Shown here: piece by piece, positions 37,392-45,777 of the stretch
Position numbering within the stretch: position 1 is the stretch's first letter
How the letters are laid out: every line of letters starts with the position of its first letter
The notes under the pieces: model-generated
What the model was told of the DNA's origin: nothing
The model's input: only the letters and a program-made list of their open reading frames with translations
Database searches by the model: none
Program-made: the position numbers and the translations under genes
Assembly (NCBI RefSeq): GCF_001418325.1
Contig: NZ_LIPN01000052.1
Location: forward strand, 1-64,000
DNA from: Streptomyces atriruber
GTDB taxonomy: Bacteria > Actinomycetota > Actinomycetes > Streptomycetales > Streptomycetaceae
Length of the DNA stretch: 64,000 nucleotides
Reading direction: 5' to 3'

Positions 37392-37928
37392 GTGTCTGTT
37401 GCTCCCTCCGCCTCACCCGCCTCTGCACACTCCTCGGCGCCCACCGCCGCCGAGCTCCTCGCCTTCGTCCGCCGCACCGCGGCCGACTCCGAACTCGTCG
37501 CCTCTCTGCCGCTCGATCCCGAGGGCCGCACCTGGGTGCGCCTGCAGGGGCCCGGTGGCAGCGAGGCGTGGCTGATCGGCTGGCCGCCCGGCACCGGCAC
37601 CGGCTGGCACGACCACGCGGAGTCGGTCGGCGCCTTCCTCACCGCGGCGGGCACTCTCAAGGAGAACTCCCTGGCCGCGCGCCTGCCCACCGACGGGTGG
37701 AAGACACTGGAGCTCTCCGACGACGTCGACCGCGAACGGGAGCTGACGACCGGCGAGGGACGCGCCTTCGGCCGGAACCACGTGCACGAGGTGCTGAACC
37801 AGTCCTCGACCGAGCACGCAGTCTCCGTGCACGCGTACTATCCGCCGCTGCCCCGGATCCGCCGCTACAGCCGCACGGGTGACGTACTCCGCCTGGAGTC
37901 CGTCGAGCGCCCGGAGGACTGGCAGTGA
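37392..37928 (+). CDS. cysteine dioxygenase-family protein
   Basis: 178 aa from the GTG at 37392, with AGGA about eight bases upstream. Cupin-fold cysteine dioxygenase: iron-binding pair in GWHDHAESVGAF and the third histidine in GRNHVHEVLN; the usual extended C-terminal strand (VSVHAYYPPLPRIRRY) provides the substrate tyrosine region. The family oxidises L-cysteine to cysteine sulfinate. Bacterial members with this context (rhodanese partner, Cys-rich leader) are consistent with removal of excess cysteine. The stop overlaps the rhodanese start by four bases. Confidence 0.88.
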   Translation: MSVAPSASPASAHSSAPTAAELLAFVRRTAADSELVASLPLDPEGRTWVRLQGPGGSEAWLIGWPPGTGTGWHDHAESVGAFLTAAGTLKENSLAARLPTDGWKTLELSDDVDRERELTTGEGRAFGRNHVHEVLNQSSTEHAVSVHAYYPPLPRIRRYSRTGDVLRLESVERPEDWQ

Positions 37929-38326
37929 GTGATGAACAGCCGGTCGGTGTCGACGAGTTGCTGGAGCGCGTACGACTCGGCCTCGACCGGCTCTCTCCGA
38001 AGGAGGCGTACGAGGTCGCCGAGGGCGGCGGACTGCTGGTCGACATCCGCTACGCGGCACTGCGGGAGCGGGATGGGCTGATTCCCGGCGCGCTCGTCGT
38101 CGAACGCAACGAACTGGAGTGGCGACTCGACCCGCAGGGCAGCCATCGCTCGCCGGAGGCCACCGGCCATGACCTGCGCGTCGTCGTGGTCTGCAACGAG
38201 GGATACGCATCCAGCCTCGCGGCCGTCTCCTTGCGGCAGTTGGGACTGCGCCACGCCACCGACCTCACGGGCGGCTTCCAGGCGTGGCGGGCGGCGGGGC
38301 TGCCGGTGGTGACCGCCGAAACGTGA
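37925..38326 (+). CDS. rhodanese-like sulfurtransferase
   Basis: 133 aa from the GTG at 37925, translationally coupled to the cysteine dioxygenase gene. Single rhodanese domain: LLVDIRYAALRERDGLIPGA, then the active-site cysteine in VVCNEGYASSLAA and the final DLTGGFQAWRAAGLPV. It transfers sulfane sulfur to an acceptor. Coupling to a cysteine-oxidising enzyme suggests a role in handling excess sulfur. Followed by a clear terminator. Confidence 0.92.
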   Translation: MSDEQPVGVDELLERVRLGLDRLSPKEAYEVAEGGGLLVDIRYAALRERDGLIPGALVVERNELEWRLDPQGSHRSPEATGHDLRVVVVCNEGYASSLAAVSLRQLGLRHATDLTGGFQAWRAAGLPVVTAET

Positions 38327-38334
38327 GTACGCGC

Positions 38335-38365
38335 GTGGGCGCCCCTTCGCGTAAGGGGCGCCCAC
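38335..38365. terminator. hairpin terminator of the sulfur operon
   Basis: Perfect 13-bp arms (38335-38347 and 38353-38365) with a 5-nt loop between convergent genes. Confidence 0.92.
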
Positions 38366-38395
38366 CATTGCGTACCGCTCCTTACCTCCGCTCCC

Positions 38396-40960
38396 CTACT
38401 CCTTGGCCGTGGCCACGGTGACGGGAAGCGGCCTCAGCGCGGCACGGCCCGGCAGGGCGGTCGCGGTCAGGGCGAGCAGACCGGCGACGGTGATCACGGA
38501 GACGTACACCAGAGGAACGACCGTCGGCGCGGCGCCACCGGTCATCCCCACACTGAACGCCGTCAGAACGGCGAGCGCCACCCCGCTGCCCAGCGCGGTG
38601 CCGATGAACAGGACCGCCAGCGCCTCGGTGCGCAGCATCCGCAGCACCTGGCGGCGCGTGGCCCCGGCGAGGCGCAGCATCGCGAACTCGCGCAGGCGCT
38701 CGGAGACGGACATGGCGAGGGTGTTGACGACGGCAATGGCGGTGAAGGCGAGGACGAGCTCCATCGCCAGCAGGTTCACCTCGGCGTTGGCCTGACGGCT
38801 CGCCGCCTGCAGACCGTCCACGGCCGCCGGGGTGAGCACGTGCACGCCCGGGAACTTCTCGACATCGGCCGCGAGTTGTTCCTGCGTACGGTCGCTCTTG
38901 ACGAGGACCGTGGCGGCGAGCGGGTTGTCCACGTGGCGGGCGACCAGATCGTGCGCCATGGTCAGGTCTCCGAACCCGAGCCCGCGTGCGTACACGGCCC
39001 GGACGGTGAGTTCTGTCTTCGTGCCGTCTCCCAGCGTGAATGCGAGCGTGCTGCCCGGCTTCAGTCCGAGCCGGTCGGCGGCCAGTTCGCTCACGGCGAC
39101 GCTCTCCTCGCCGAAGTCCTCGATCGATCCGGCGGTGACATCCGGGTCCCAGGTGCGGGCGAGGTTCTCCGGGGTGACGCCCTGCGCGGGGTACTTGTCG
39201 AGCCCGACGCGCACCGTCGTGCGGACGACCTCGGTGGCGGCCTCCACGCCGTCGGTCGTACGCAGCTTCCGCGCGGCCTCTGCCGGGACGCCCGGACCCT
39301 GCGCGGCGAGCACCCAGTCCGCGCGGACGCCGTCGCGGGCCTGGGCACGGGCGGCGTCGTCGAGGGTGGGCTGGACGAAGAGGACGGTGCAGGCCATGCC
39401 CGTGAGCAGGGCGAGCGGAGTGACGACGGCGGCCATGCGGGCGGCGTTGCCACGCAGGTTGGCGTGGGTGAGCTTGCCTCCGGGCCCGGTCCAGCGGAGC
39501 GGACCCCGGAGGAGTGCGGCCGCAGCCCGGACCACCAGCGGCCCGAGCAGCGCGATGGCGCACGCGAAGACCACGACCGTCAGGAACGTCACGGGGGTCG
39601 ATGCCGCCTCGGTGCGCAGCACGCTCAGCACGGCGACCAGGACGACACCCCCGACGAGGAACACCAGGCCCGCGACGATCCGACTCCAGACGGGCCGTTG
39701 CCGCTCGACGGAGGCCTCGGCAAGGGCCTGCGCGGGACGGATGCGGACGATCCTGCGCCCCGCGATGCGAGCGGCGGCCCACGCGCCCAGCAGGGTCGCG
39801 CCGACTGCGACGAGGGGCGGGAAGACGCTGACGGTGCGCTCAAGGGTGGCGGGCACGGCACCCGTTGCCACGAAACGGGCGTGCAGCCGGCCTCCGAGCG
39901 GGATTCCGGCGAGTGCGCCGACGGCTCCCGCCACCGCTCCGACGATCACCGCCTCACGCCCGAGCAGCCTGCGGATCTGCTTCGGGGTCGCGGCGACGGC
40001 GCGCAGCAGGGCGAGTTCGCGGTGGCGCTGCTGGACCGAGAGGGCGAAGGTGCCGACGACCACGAGGACGGCGACGAGGAGGGAGGTACCGCCCATGGCA
40101 CCGCCGATGCTGATGAGCTTGACGTGCGCCCCCGCCGCGTCGAGGAACTCCACGGGTCCGCGGTCGTCCCCCGCACTGACCTGCGCCGTCGTTCCTTCGA
40201 CGGCCTTCTCGACCGCCTTCTCGAGGTCGGTGACGGTGGTGCCCTTGTCGGGCACGACGCCGAAGGCGGTGACCTTGCCGGGGTGCGCCGCGAGCCGCTC
40301 GGCCTCTTCGGAGGAGAAGAAGAGCGAGGTCTGGTGGGTCAGGGCGCCGCTCTCGGGAGCGGCCACTCCAGTGATGCGGTAGTCGCGCGGGCTCTGCGTC
40401 GACTGGACGGTCAGGTGGTCGCCGGGGCGCAGTCCCATGCGGTCGGCGAGGCCGCGGTCGACGACGAGATCGCGGGAGGAACGCGGCGCCGTGCCGTCGA
40501 CGAGCCGGAAGGGGGTGAGGGCGGCGGACTCCCAGGCATGCCCGTACGAAGGTGTGCCGGACCCGCCTGACCCGCCGGACCCGCCCGTCGCGCCGGACTT
40601 CAAGGGCTGCGCGAGGAACGTGAGTTCGGGAACGACGGCGCCGACGCCCGGGGCGCTCTTGATCCTGTCCTCGATGTCGCGGGCCTGCAGCCAGGCTCTC
40701 TCGGCGATCGGTTTCGCCTTGTGCTTGACCTTGGTCTTGCCCTTCTTGTGCTTGACCGTGGTGCGGTGCACGTTCTGGTCGGCGGAGACGATCACGGGGG
40801 CCGCGGCGTAGCGCTCGGTCTTGATCGTGCCGCGCAGACCGGTCTCCAGGAGGGTGCCGCAGGCGGTGATGAGGGCCGCGGCGCACATCAGGGCGAGGAA
40901 GGCGCCGAGGAATCCGCCCTTGCGGTCCCTGACGGTCTGCAGTGCGTAACGCAGCATCAT
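38396..40960 (-). CDS. FtsX/MacB-type ABC transporter permease
   Basis: 854 aa. Two copies of an FtsX-like permease module: N-terminal membrane helix (FLGAFLALMCAAALITACG), a large extracytoplasmic domain, three helices with GTFALSVQQRHRELALLRAVAATPKQIRRLL, then a second extracytoplasmic domain and a C-terminal helix triplet with LAMSVSERLREFAMLRLAGATRRQVLRML. A Gly-Ser linker (TGGSGGSGGSG) and a Lys-rich stretch (KHKKGKTKVKHK) interrupt the first outer domain. Such proteins pair with an ATPase to move lipids, lipoproteins or antibiotics, but no ATPase gene is adjacent. The start overlaps the upstream regulator gene by four bases, so it is probably co-regulated. Confidence 0.85.
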   Translation of the reverse strand: MMLRYALQTVRDRKGGFLGAFLALMCAAALITACGTLLETGLRGTIKTERYAAAPVIVSADQNVHRTTVKHKKGKTKVKHKAKPIAERAWLQARDIEDRIKSAPGVGAVVPELTFLAQPLKSGATGGSGGSGGSGTPSYGHAWESAALTPFRLVDGTAPRSSRDLVVDRGLADRMGLRPGDHLTVQSTQSPRDYRITGVAAPESGALTHQTSLFFSSEEAERLAAHPGKVTAFGVVPDKGTTVTDLEKAVEKAVEGTTAQVSAGDDRGPVEFLDAAGAHVKLISIGGAMGGTSLLVAVLVVVGTFALSVQQRHRELALLRAVAATPKQIRRLLGREAVIVGAVAGAVGALAGIPLGGRLHARFVATGAVPATLERTVSVFPPLVAVGATLLGAWAAARIAGRRIVRIRPAQALAEASVERQRPVWSRIVAGLVFLVGGVVLVAVLSVLRTEAASTPVTFLTVVVFACAIALLGPLVVRAAAALLRGPLRWTGPGGKLTHANLRGNAARMAAVVTPLALLTGMACTVLFVQPTLDDAARAQARDGVRADWVLAAQGPGVPAEAARKLRTTDGVEAATEVVRTTVRVGLDKYPAQGVTPENLARTWDPDVTAGSIEDFGEESVAVSELAADRLGLKPGSTLAFTLGDGTKTELTVRAVYARGLGFGDLTMAHDLVARHVDNPLAATVLVKSDRTQEQLAADVEKFPGVHVLTPAAVDGLQAASRQANAEVNLLAMELVLAFTAIAVVNTLAMSVSERLREFAMLRLAGATRRQVLRMLRTEALAVLFIGTALGSGVALAVLTAFSVGMTGGAAPTVVPLVYVSVITVAGLLALTATALPGRAALRPLPVTVATAKE

Positions 40961-41835
40961 GAGGGCTCTGACTCTTTTCGGTTGTCGGAGGGGGCCGCGG
41001 GCGCGGGGAGGTTCGCGGGCGCGGGGAAGGCCAGGAAGCGCGTGAGGACGGTGCGAGCGCCGTCCGGGGTGTCGGCGTCGGGCCGCTTATAGCGGTTGAG
41101 GAGCGCGATGTACTCCTCGAAGAACTCGTGGAGTTCGGGGAGGGTCAGCCGGATCGTGCCCCGTGAGGAGGGCAGCGCGTCGGCCCACTCGTCGGGGTCG
41201 GCGCCGTCCGGCCGCTGGTGTCCCTGGCTCCGCTCCCGCTGCAGTTGCGCGAAGAGCTCCAGGTCGGCGGCGTACGAGAGGTGGTTGAGCTCGTCCATGA
41301 CGAGCCGCATCTCGGGGCTCTGCCGGCCGCGCGGCGGAAAGCGCCGGTCGCCCGGGACGGCCCGCCACCAGCGCTCACGTCCGTGCTCCGAGCCGCGCGT
41401 CTCCTCGACGAAGCCGTAGCGGGCGAGTTCGCGCAGGTGGTAACTGGTCGCGCCGGTGTTGAGTCCGAGTGCTCTGGCGAGCGTCGCGGAGGTGGCCGGG
41501 CCGTGCACGGTGAGGTGCTGCAGCATCTGGTGCCGCCGCGGCTGCGCGAGCGCCTTGAGTACGCGCAGGTCGCTCAACTCTTGCGGGCCATCGGTCGCGG
41601 CCGCGGGCCGGGACCGGCTGTCGCGGCTGTCCGGGGCGTCGCGCAGGGGCCGATCGCCGTGCTGGGTTCGGTTGCCGGTCCGGCCGCCGTGCAGGGTTCG
41701 GTTGCCGCTGCCGGTGCGGTTGTCGTTGCCAGCCGTCTTGTCGCGGTCAATCCGGTCGTCGCGCCGAGTCCGGTTGTCGCGGCCGGTCCGCTCTCCGGAC
41801 CGTTCCGCGTCGGTCGTGCCGGGTTCCTCTGCCAT
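40957..41835 (-). CDS. ArsR-like winged-helix transcriptional regulator
   Basis: 292 aa from the ATG at 41835. The first 80 residues are low complexity, rich in Arg, Asp, Asn and Thr (repeated NRT and GDR units). The HTH domain covers about residues 88-150 (LKALAQPRRHQMLQHL, then TLARALGLNTGATSYHLREL). The remainder, including WWRAVPGD and LNHLSYAADLELFAQL, looks like an effector or dimerisation region. Translational coupling to the downstream permease suggests it controls that gene and itself. A palindrome sits immediately upstream of the start. Confidence 0.8.
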   Translation of the reverse strand: MAEEPGTTDAERSGERTGRDNRTRRDDRIDRDKTAGNDNRTGSGNRTLHGGRTGNRTQHGDRPLRDAPDSRDSRSRPAAATDGPQELSDLRVLKALAQPRRHQMLQHLTVHGPATSATLARALGLNTGATSYHLRELARYGFVEETRGSEHGRERWWRAVPGDRRFPPRGRQSPEMRLVMDELNHLSYAADLELFAQLQRERSQGHQRPDGADPDEWADALPSSRGTIRLTLPELHEFFEEYIALLNRYKRPDADTPDGARTVLTRFLAFPAPANLPAPAAPSDNRKESEPS

Positions 41836-41848
41836 GCGTACACAGTCG

Positions 41849-41871
41849 CCTGTGCACAGGTTCCTGTGCAC
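41849..41871. promoter_or_regulatory. palindromic operator upstream of the ArsR-like gene
   Basis: CCTGTGCACAGG (41849-41860) is a perfect 12-bp palindrome; CCTGTGCAC recurs at 41863-41871. The cluster lies 14-36 bp upstream of the regulator's start codon, a usual place for autoregulation. Confidence 0.55.
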
Positions 41872-41976
41872 TGCGGCAACCCGGCGTCTCCGCAGGGGGG
41901 TTACCCCCACCCTGCGGAGCGCGGGCCGGGATGCGTGGCCTCCGGCTGCCGCCCCACCCCCGTGGGAGCGGCCCGC

Positions 41977-42735
41977 TCAGAACGCCTCGTACCCCAAGTC
42001 GTCGGTCTCTTCGCCCTCTTCCTCCAGCGCCTGCCGGACCACCCGGAGCGCCATGCCCTCCGCGTATCCCTTGCGGGCGAGCATGCCCGCGAGGCGGCGC
42101 AGACGCTTGTCGCGATCGAGGCCCCGTGTGGAGCGGAGCTTGCGGGCGACGAGCTCGCGCGCGGTCGCCTCCTCCTGCTCCGCGTCGAGCTGTCCCACGG
42201 CCTCGTCGATCAGCGTGGACTCCACGCCCTTGGTGCGCAGCTCCCGCGCGAGCGCGCGACGGGCCAGGCCCCGGCCGTGGTGCCGGGACTCCACCCACGC
42301 GTCCGCGAAGGCGCTGTCGTTGATCAGACCGACCTCTTCGAAGCGGGAGAGGACCTCTTCCGCCACGTCGTCGGGGATCTCCCGCTTGCGCAACGCGTCG
42401 GCGAGCTGCTTGCGCGTGCGTGGAGTGCCGGTGAGGAGACGCAGGCAGATCGCCCGCGCCCGCTCAGCCGGATCCCCCGTCGGCGGCTCCCCCTTCTCGG
42501 CCCTCGACGAGGAAGGGGAACCGCTGTCCTGGTGGCCGTCGGAGCCGAACCCGCCGCGCCGACGCCGACGTCCACGACTCCGTCCCTCGCCGTCCTGGAA
42601 GCTGTTGTCGCTGTCGCCACGGCTGTCGTACCGGTCCGCGCCGTCCTGATCCACACCGCCCCCGTGGCCCCGCCCGGCAGTGCCGGTGCGGCTTTCGGGG
42701 GCGGTGTGGTCCGCCCAGTCGGTTCGTCGCGTCAC
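41977..42735 (-). CDS. recX: RecX, regulator of RecA
   Basis: 252 aa from the GTG at 42735, three bases after the recA stop. The N-terminal 85 residues are an Arg/Gly/Asp-rich low-complexity extension typical of streptomycetes. The RecX three-helix repeats follow (AICLRLLTGTPRTRKQLADAL; DDVAEEVLSRFEEVGLINDS; WVESRHHGRGLARRALAREL). RecX modulates RecA filament assembly. Tight spacing implies a recA-recX transcript. It lies upstream of, and on the same strand as, no other gene; about 140 bp separates it from the regulator's palindrome. Confidence 0.95.
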   Translation of the reverse strand: MTRRTDWADHTAPESRTGTAGRGHGGGVDQDGADRYDSRGDSDNSFQDGEGRSRGRRRRRGGFGSDGHQDSGSPSSSRAEKGEPPTGDPAERARAICLRLLTGTPRTRKQLADALRKREIPDDVAEEVLSRFEEVGLINDSAFADAWVESRHHGRGLARRALARELRTKGVESTLIDEAVGQLDAEQEEATARELVARKLRSTRGLDRDKRLRRLAGMLARKGYAEGMALRVVRQALEEEGEETDDLGYEAF

Positions 42736-42738
42736 GGA

Positions 42739-43863
42739 CTAGCTCTTGGCCGCCGCGGCCTTGGACTTGGCTGCCTTGGCCGCCGGAGCGGGCACCGTCT
42801 TGGCGTCGTCGGCCGCCGGGGCGGCGGCCGCCGCGTCCACGCTCGGCTCCTCGGTCGGAGCCTCGGGCTTCACACCGACGCCCAGCTTCTCCTTGATCTT
42901 CTTCTCGATCTCGTTGGCGAGGTCGGGGTTGTCCTTCAGGAAGTTGCGGGCGTTCTCCTTGCCCTGGCCGAGCTGGTCGCCCTCGTACGTGTACCAGGCG
43001 CCTGCCTTGCGGACGAAGCCGTGCTCGACGCCCATGTCGATCAGGCCGCCCTCGCGGCTGATGCCCTGGCCGTAGAGGATGTCGAACTCGGCCTGCTTGA
43101 AGGGCGGCGCGACCTTGTTCTTGACGACCTTGACGCGGGTGCGGTTGCCCACCGCGTCCGTGCCGTCCTTCAGGGTCTCGATGCGGCGGATGTCCATGCG
43201 CACCGACGCGTAGAACTTCAGCGCACGGCCACCGGTCGTGGTCTCCGGCGAACCGAACATCACGCCGATCTTCTCGCGCAGCTGGTTGATGAAGATCGCG
43301 GTGGTCTTGGACTGGTTGAGCGCGCTGGTGATCTTCCGCAGCGCCTGGCTCATCAGGCGGGCCTGCAGACCCACGTGCGAGTCGCCCATCTCGCCCTCGA
43401 TCTCCGCGCGCGGCACCAGGGCGGCCACGGAGTCGATGACGATCAGGTCGAGGGCGCCGGAGCGGACCAGCATGTCGACGATCTCGAGGGCCTGCTCGCC
43501 GTTGTCCGGCTGGGACAGGATGAGGTTGTCGATGTCGACGCCGAGCTTCTTCGCGTACTCGGGGTCGAGGGCGTGCTCCGCGTCCACGAAGGCCACCGCG
43601 CCGCCCGCCCGCTGGGCGTTGGCCACGGCGTGCAGGGTGAGGGTCGTCTTACCGGAGGACTCCGGGCCGTACACCTCCACCACGCGGCCGCGGGGGATGC
43701 CGCCGACGCCGAGCGCGACGTCGAGCGCGGTCGACCCGGTGGGGATGACCTCGATGGGCTCGTTCGGCCGCTCGCCCATGCGCATCACTGCGCCCTTGCC
43801 GAATTGCCGTTCAATCTGTGCGAGCGCGGCGTCGAGCGCCTTCTCGCGGTCGGTTCCTGCCAT
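42739..43863 (-). CDS. recA: RecA recombinase
   Basis: 374 aa from the ATG at 43863 ([19 protein letters not shown]), the length expected for Streptomyces RecA. Walker [13 protein letters not shown]/ATPase segment [22 protein letters not shown]2 region [20 protein letters not shown]. The C-terminal tail is Ala/Lys/Pro-rich (ending [10 protein letters not shown]). RecA catalyses strand exchange and activates LexA self-cleavage. An SOS-like operator lies 184-199 bp upstream of the start, indicating induction by the lexA product encoded about 39 kb away. Confidence 0.98.
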   Translation of the reverse strand: MAGTDREKALDAALAQIERQFGKGAVMRMGERPNEPIEVIPTGSTALDVALGVGGIPRGRVVEVYGPESSGKTTLTLHAVANAQRAGGAVAFVDAEHALDPEYAKKLGVDIDNLILSQPDNGEQALEIVDMLVRSGALDLIVIDSVAALVPRAEIEGEMGDSHVGLQARLMSQALRKITSALNQSKTTAIFINQLREKIGVMFGSPETTTGGRALKFYASVRMDIRRIETLKDGTDAVGNRTRVKVVKNKVAPPFKQAEFDILYGQGISREGGLIDMGVEHGFVRKAGAWYTYEGDQLGQGKENARNFLKDNPDLANEIEKKIKEKLGVGVKPEAPTEEPSVDAAAAAPAADDAKTVPAPAAKAAKSKAAAAKS

Positions 43864-44046
43864 GGGTTCCACCCGATTTGCTTGAGTCGATCGCTTCACG
43901 TCAAAGACGCTAACGCCTGCCACTGACAATCGGCCCCGACGCCCGTCCAGCCTGTGGATAACTCGAGGCCGTCGCTCACCGAAATCCTCCGGGAGCGTCC
44001 CGGGGATCCCCCGCCCGACCCGCAGAATCGCCGCCGGACCACCTAT

Positions 44047-44062
44047 GAGAATGGATGTTCGA
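44047..44062 (-). promoter_or_regulatory. LexA-box-like site upstream of recA
   Basis: On the minus strand TCGAACATCCATTCTC matches TCGAACnnnnGTTCGA perfectly in the first half and at 3 of 6 positions in the second half. It lies in the recA upstream region, where streptomycete recA genes are SOS-regulated. Confidence 0.75.
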
Positions 44063-44110
44063 ATTTAGTGTCAAGCGTGGCACGCCGCAGGGCGGCGCCC
44101 GCTGAGGCTC

Positions 44111-45388
44111 CTACTCGCGCCCGCCCGGCTTCGGTGAAGGCCCGCCGGACTCCGGCGGGGCCTCCGGCCTGTTCGGCCCCCGCAGGGCGCCCCGGATGCG
44201 GGCGAGGAGGGGCGCTCCGACCTGGCGCCGATGCCCGTGCACCCGGGGGTCGTCCGTGACGTCGTACCTCTTCACGTACGCCCCGAGGAAGGCCTGCAGC
44301 GTCGCGACGGCGGGGATGGCGATCAGCGCACCGACCGCGCCGAGGAGCGCGGTGCCCGCGATGACCGAGCCGAACGCGACCGCGGGGTGGATGTCCACGC
44401 TCTTGGCGGTGAGCTTGGGCTGCAGCACGTAGTTCTCGAACTGCTGGTAGACGACCACGAAGATCAGCACCCAGAGCGCGTACCAGGGGTCGACCGTGAA
44501 GGCGATCAGCATCGGCAGGGCGCCCGCCAGGTACGTGCCGATGGTGGGAATGAACTGCGACACGAGGCCCACCCACACGGCGAGCACGGGCGCGTAGGGC
44601 ACTTCGAGCACCTGGAGCAGGATGTAGTGCGCGATGCCGGAGATCAGCGCCATCAGGCCGCGCGAGTAGAGGTAGCCGCCGGTCTTGTCGACCGCGATCT
44701 CCCAGGCCCGCAGCACCTCGGCCTGCTTGGCGGGCGGCAGCACCGAGCACAGCGCACGCCGCAGCCTCGGTCCGTCGGCCGCGAAGTAGAACGAGAACAG
44801 CAGGATCGTCAGGAGCTGGAAGAGACCGCCCAGCACCTGCGCGGAGACGTCCAGGACTCCGCTGGCGCTGTTCTGCACGTACTTCTGGAGCCAGTCGGAG
44901 TGGACGAGGCTGTCCTGGACCTCGACTCGGGAGAGGTCCGTGTGGAACGTCTGGTTGATCCAGCTGATGACCTTGTCGAGGTAGTCGGGGAAGTCCTCGA
45001 CCATGTCCACGATCTGGCCCGCGAGCATGGAGCCCATCAACGCGACGAAGCCCGCGCTCGCGATCACGACGCTCAGAAAGACCAGGAAGGTGGCGAAGCC
45101 CCGGCGCAGCCCGCGCGCCGCCATCCAGCTCACCGCCGGCTCGACCGCCAGCGCCAGGAAGAACGCGATCAATACGTTGATCAGCAGCCCGGTCAGCTGA
45201 TGGAACGCCCAACTGCCCAGCTGGAAGCAGGCAATGAGCGTCAGGGCGAGGACCATGGCCCGCGGCAGCCACCGCGGCATGCGGGCGCCACGTCCCGCCT
45301 CGGCCCCCTCGGGGGGTTGTGCGGGCGGCGTCGTGCCGGGCGGAGCGGTGTCCTGGGTGACCTGCGCGGTCTCGTCTGTCGGTGCCAC
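44111..45388 (-). CDS. AI-2E (PerM) family membrane transporter
   Basis: 425 aa from the GTG at 45388 (MAPTDETAQVTQD); the frame extends to 45436 without a ribosome site. Seven to eight membrane helices; family hallmarks are the long loop after helix 3 (QIVDMVEDFPDYLDKVISW), LFQLLTILLFSFYFAADGPRLRRAL and the conserved VSQFIPTIGTYLAGALPMLIAF plus YQQFENYVLQPKL. The N- and C-termini are Pro/Gly-rich and cytoplasmic. Members include sodium/proton or quorum-signal exporters; the substrate here is unknown. Located upstream of recA on the same strand but probably separate. Confidence 0.88.
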   Translation of the reverse strand: MAPTDETAQVTQDTAPPGTTPPAQPPEGAEAGRGARMPRWLPRAMVLALTLIACFQLGSWAFHQLTGLLINVLIAFFLALAVEPAVSWMAARGLRRGFATFLVFLSVVIASAGFVALMGSMLAGQIVDMVEDFPDYLDKVISWINQTFHTDLSRVEVQDSLVHSDWLQKYVQNSASGVLDVSAQVLGGLFQLLTILLFSFYFAADGPRLRRALCSVLPPAKQAEVLRAWEIAVDKTGGYLYSRGLMALISGIAHYILLQVLEVPYAPVLAVWVGLVSQFIPTIGTYLAGALPMLIAFTVDPWYALWVLIFVVVYQQFENYVLQPKLTAKSVDIHPAVAFGSVIAGTALLGAVGALIAIPAVATLQAFLGAYVKRYDVTDDPRVHGHRRQVGAPLLARIRGALRGPNRPEAPPESGGPSPKPGGRE

Positions 45389-45502
45389 GGGGCCAGTCTC
45401 GCCCACGCCGCCGCCTGCCGGTCGCCACCCTCGCATCTTGGGACGGGCTTGGGACGGCGCACGCGCGCGTGGCGCCCTCCGGCGCCACCGAACCGTCCGT
45501 AG

Positions 45503-45697
45503 TCAGCGCTTTTCGGCGGGTACGTCCATCGCCGTGCACACCGCGCGCCAGACGTCCTTGGCCTCCCAGCCCGCTTCCAGCGCTTCGTGGACCGTACGCC
45601 CGCCCAGTTCCGCCATCACGTGATCGCGCGCGAAGGAATCGGCGTACCCCGCACCGAAGTGGGCCGCCATCCGCTGCCAGAAGACCGTCAACCGCAT
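45503..45697 (-). CDS. DUF3046 family small protein
   Basis: 64 aa from an ATG at 45697. Short, single-domain actinobacterial protein of unknown function: MRLTVFWQRMAAHFGAGYAD, then RDHVMAELGGRTVHEALEAG and the C-terminal VWRAVCTAMDVP. Frequently found close to recA in Streptomyces. No signal peptide. Its role is not known. Confidence 0.85.
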   Translation of the reverse strand: MRLTVFWQRMAAHFGAGYADSFARDHVMAELGGRTVHEALEAGWEAKDVWRAVCTAMDVPAEKR

Positions 45698-45777
45698 GCC
45701 TCCAGTATCACGCCCCTGAGGGGGCAGCCGGGCGCAGGGGGCTCGCCGAGAACGCTTTCCGTCCTACGGTTCGGTGC

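Noticed and set aside
43864-43929. Longer RecA N-terminus
   Set aside because: MAGTD at 43863 matches the known streptomycete RecA start and length of 374 aa.
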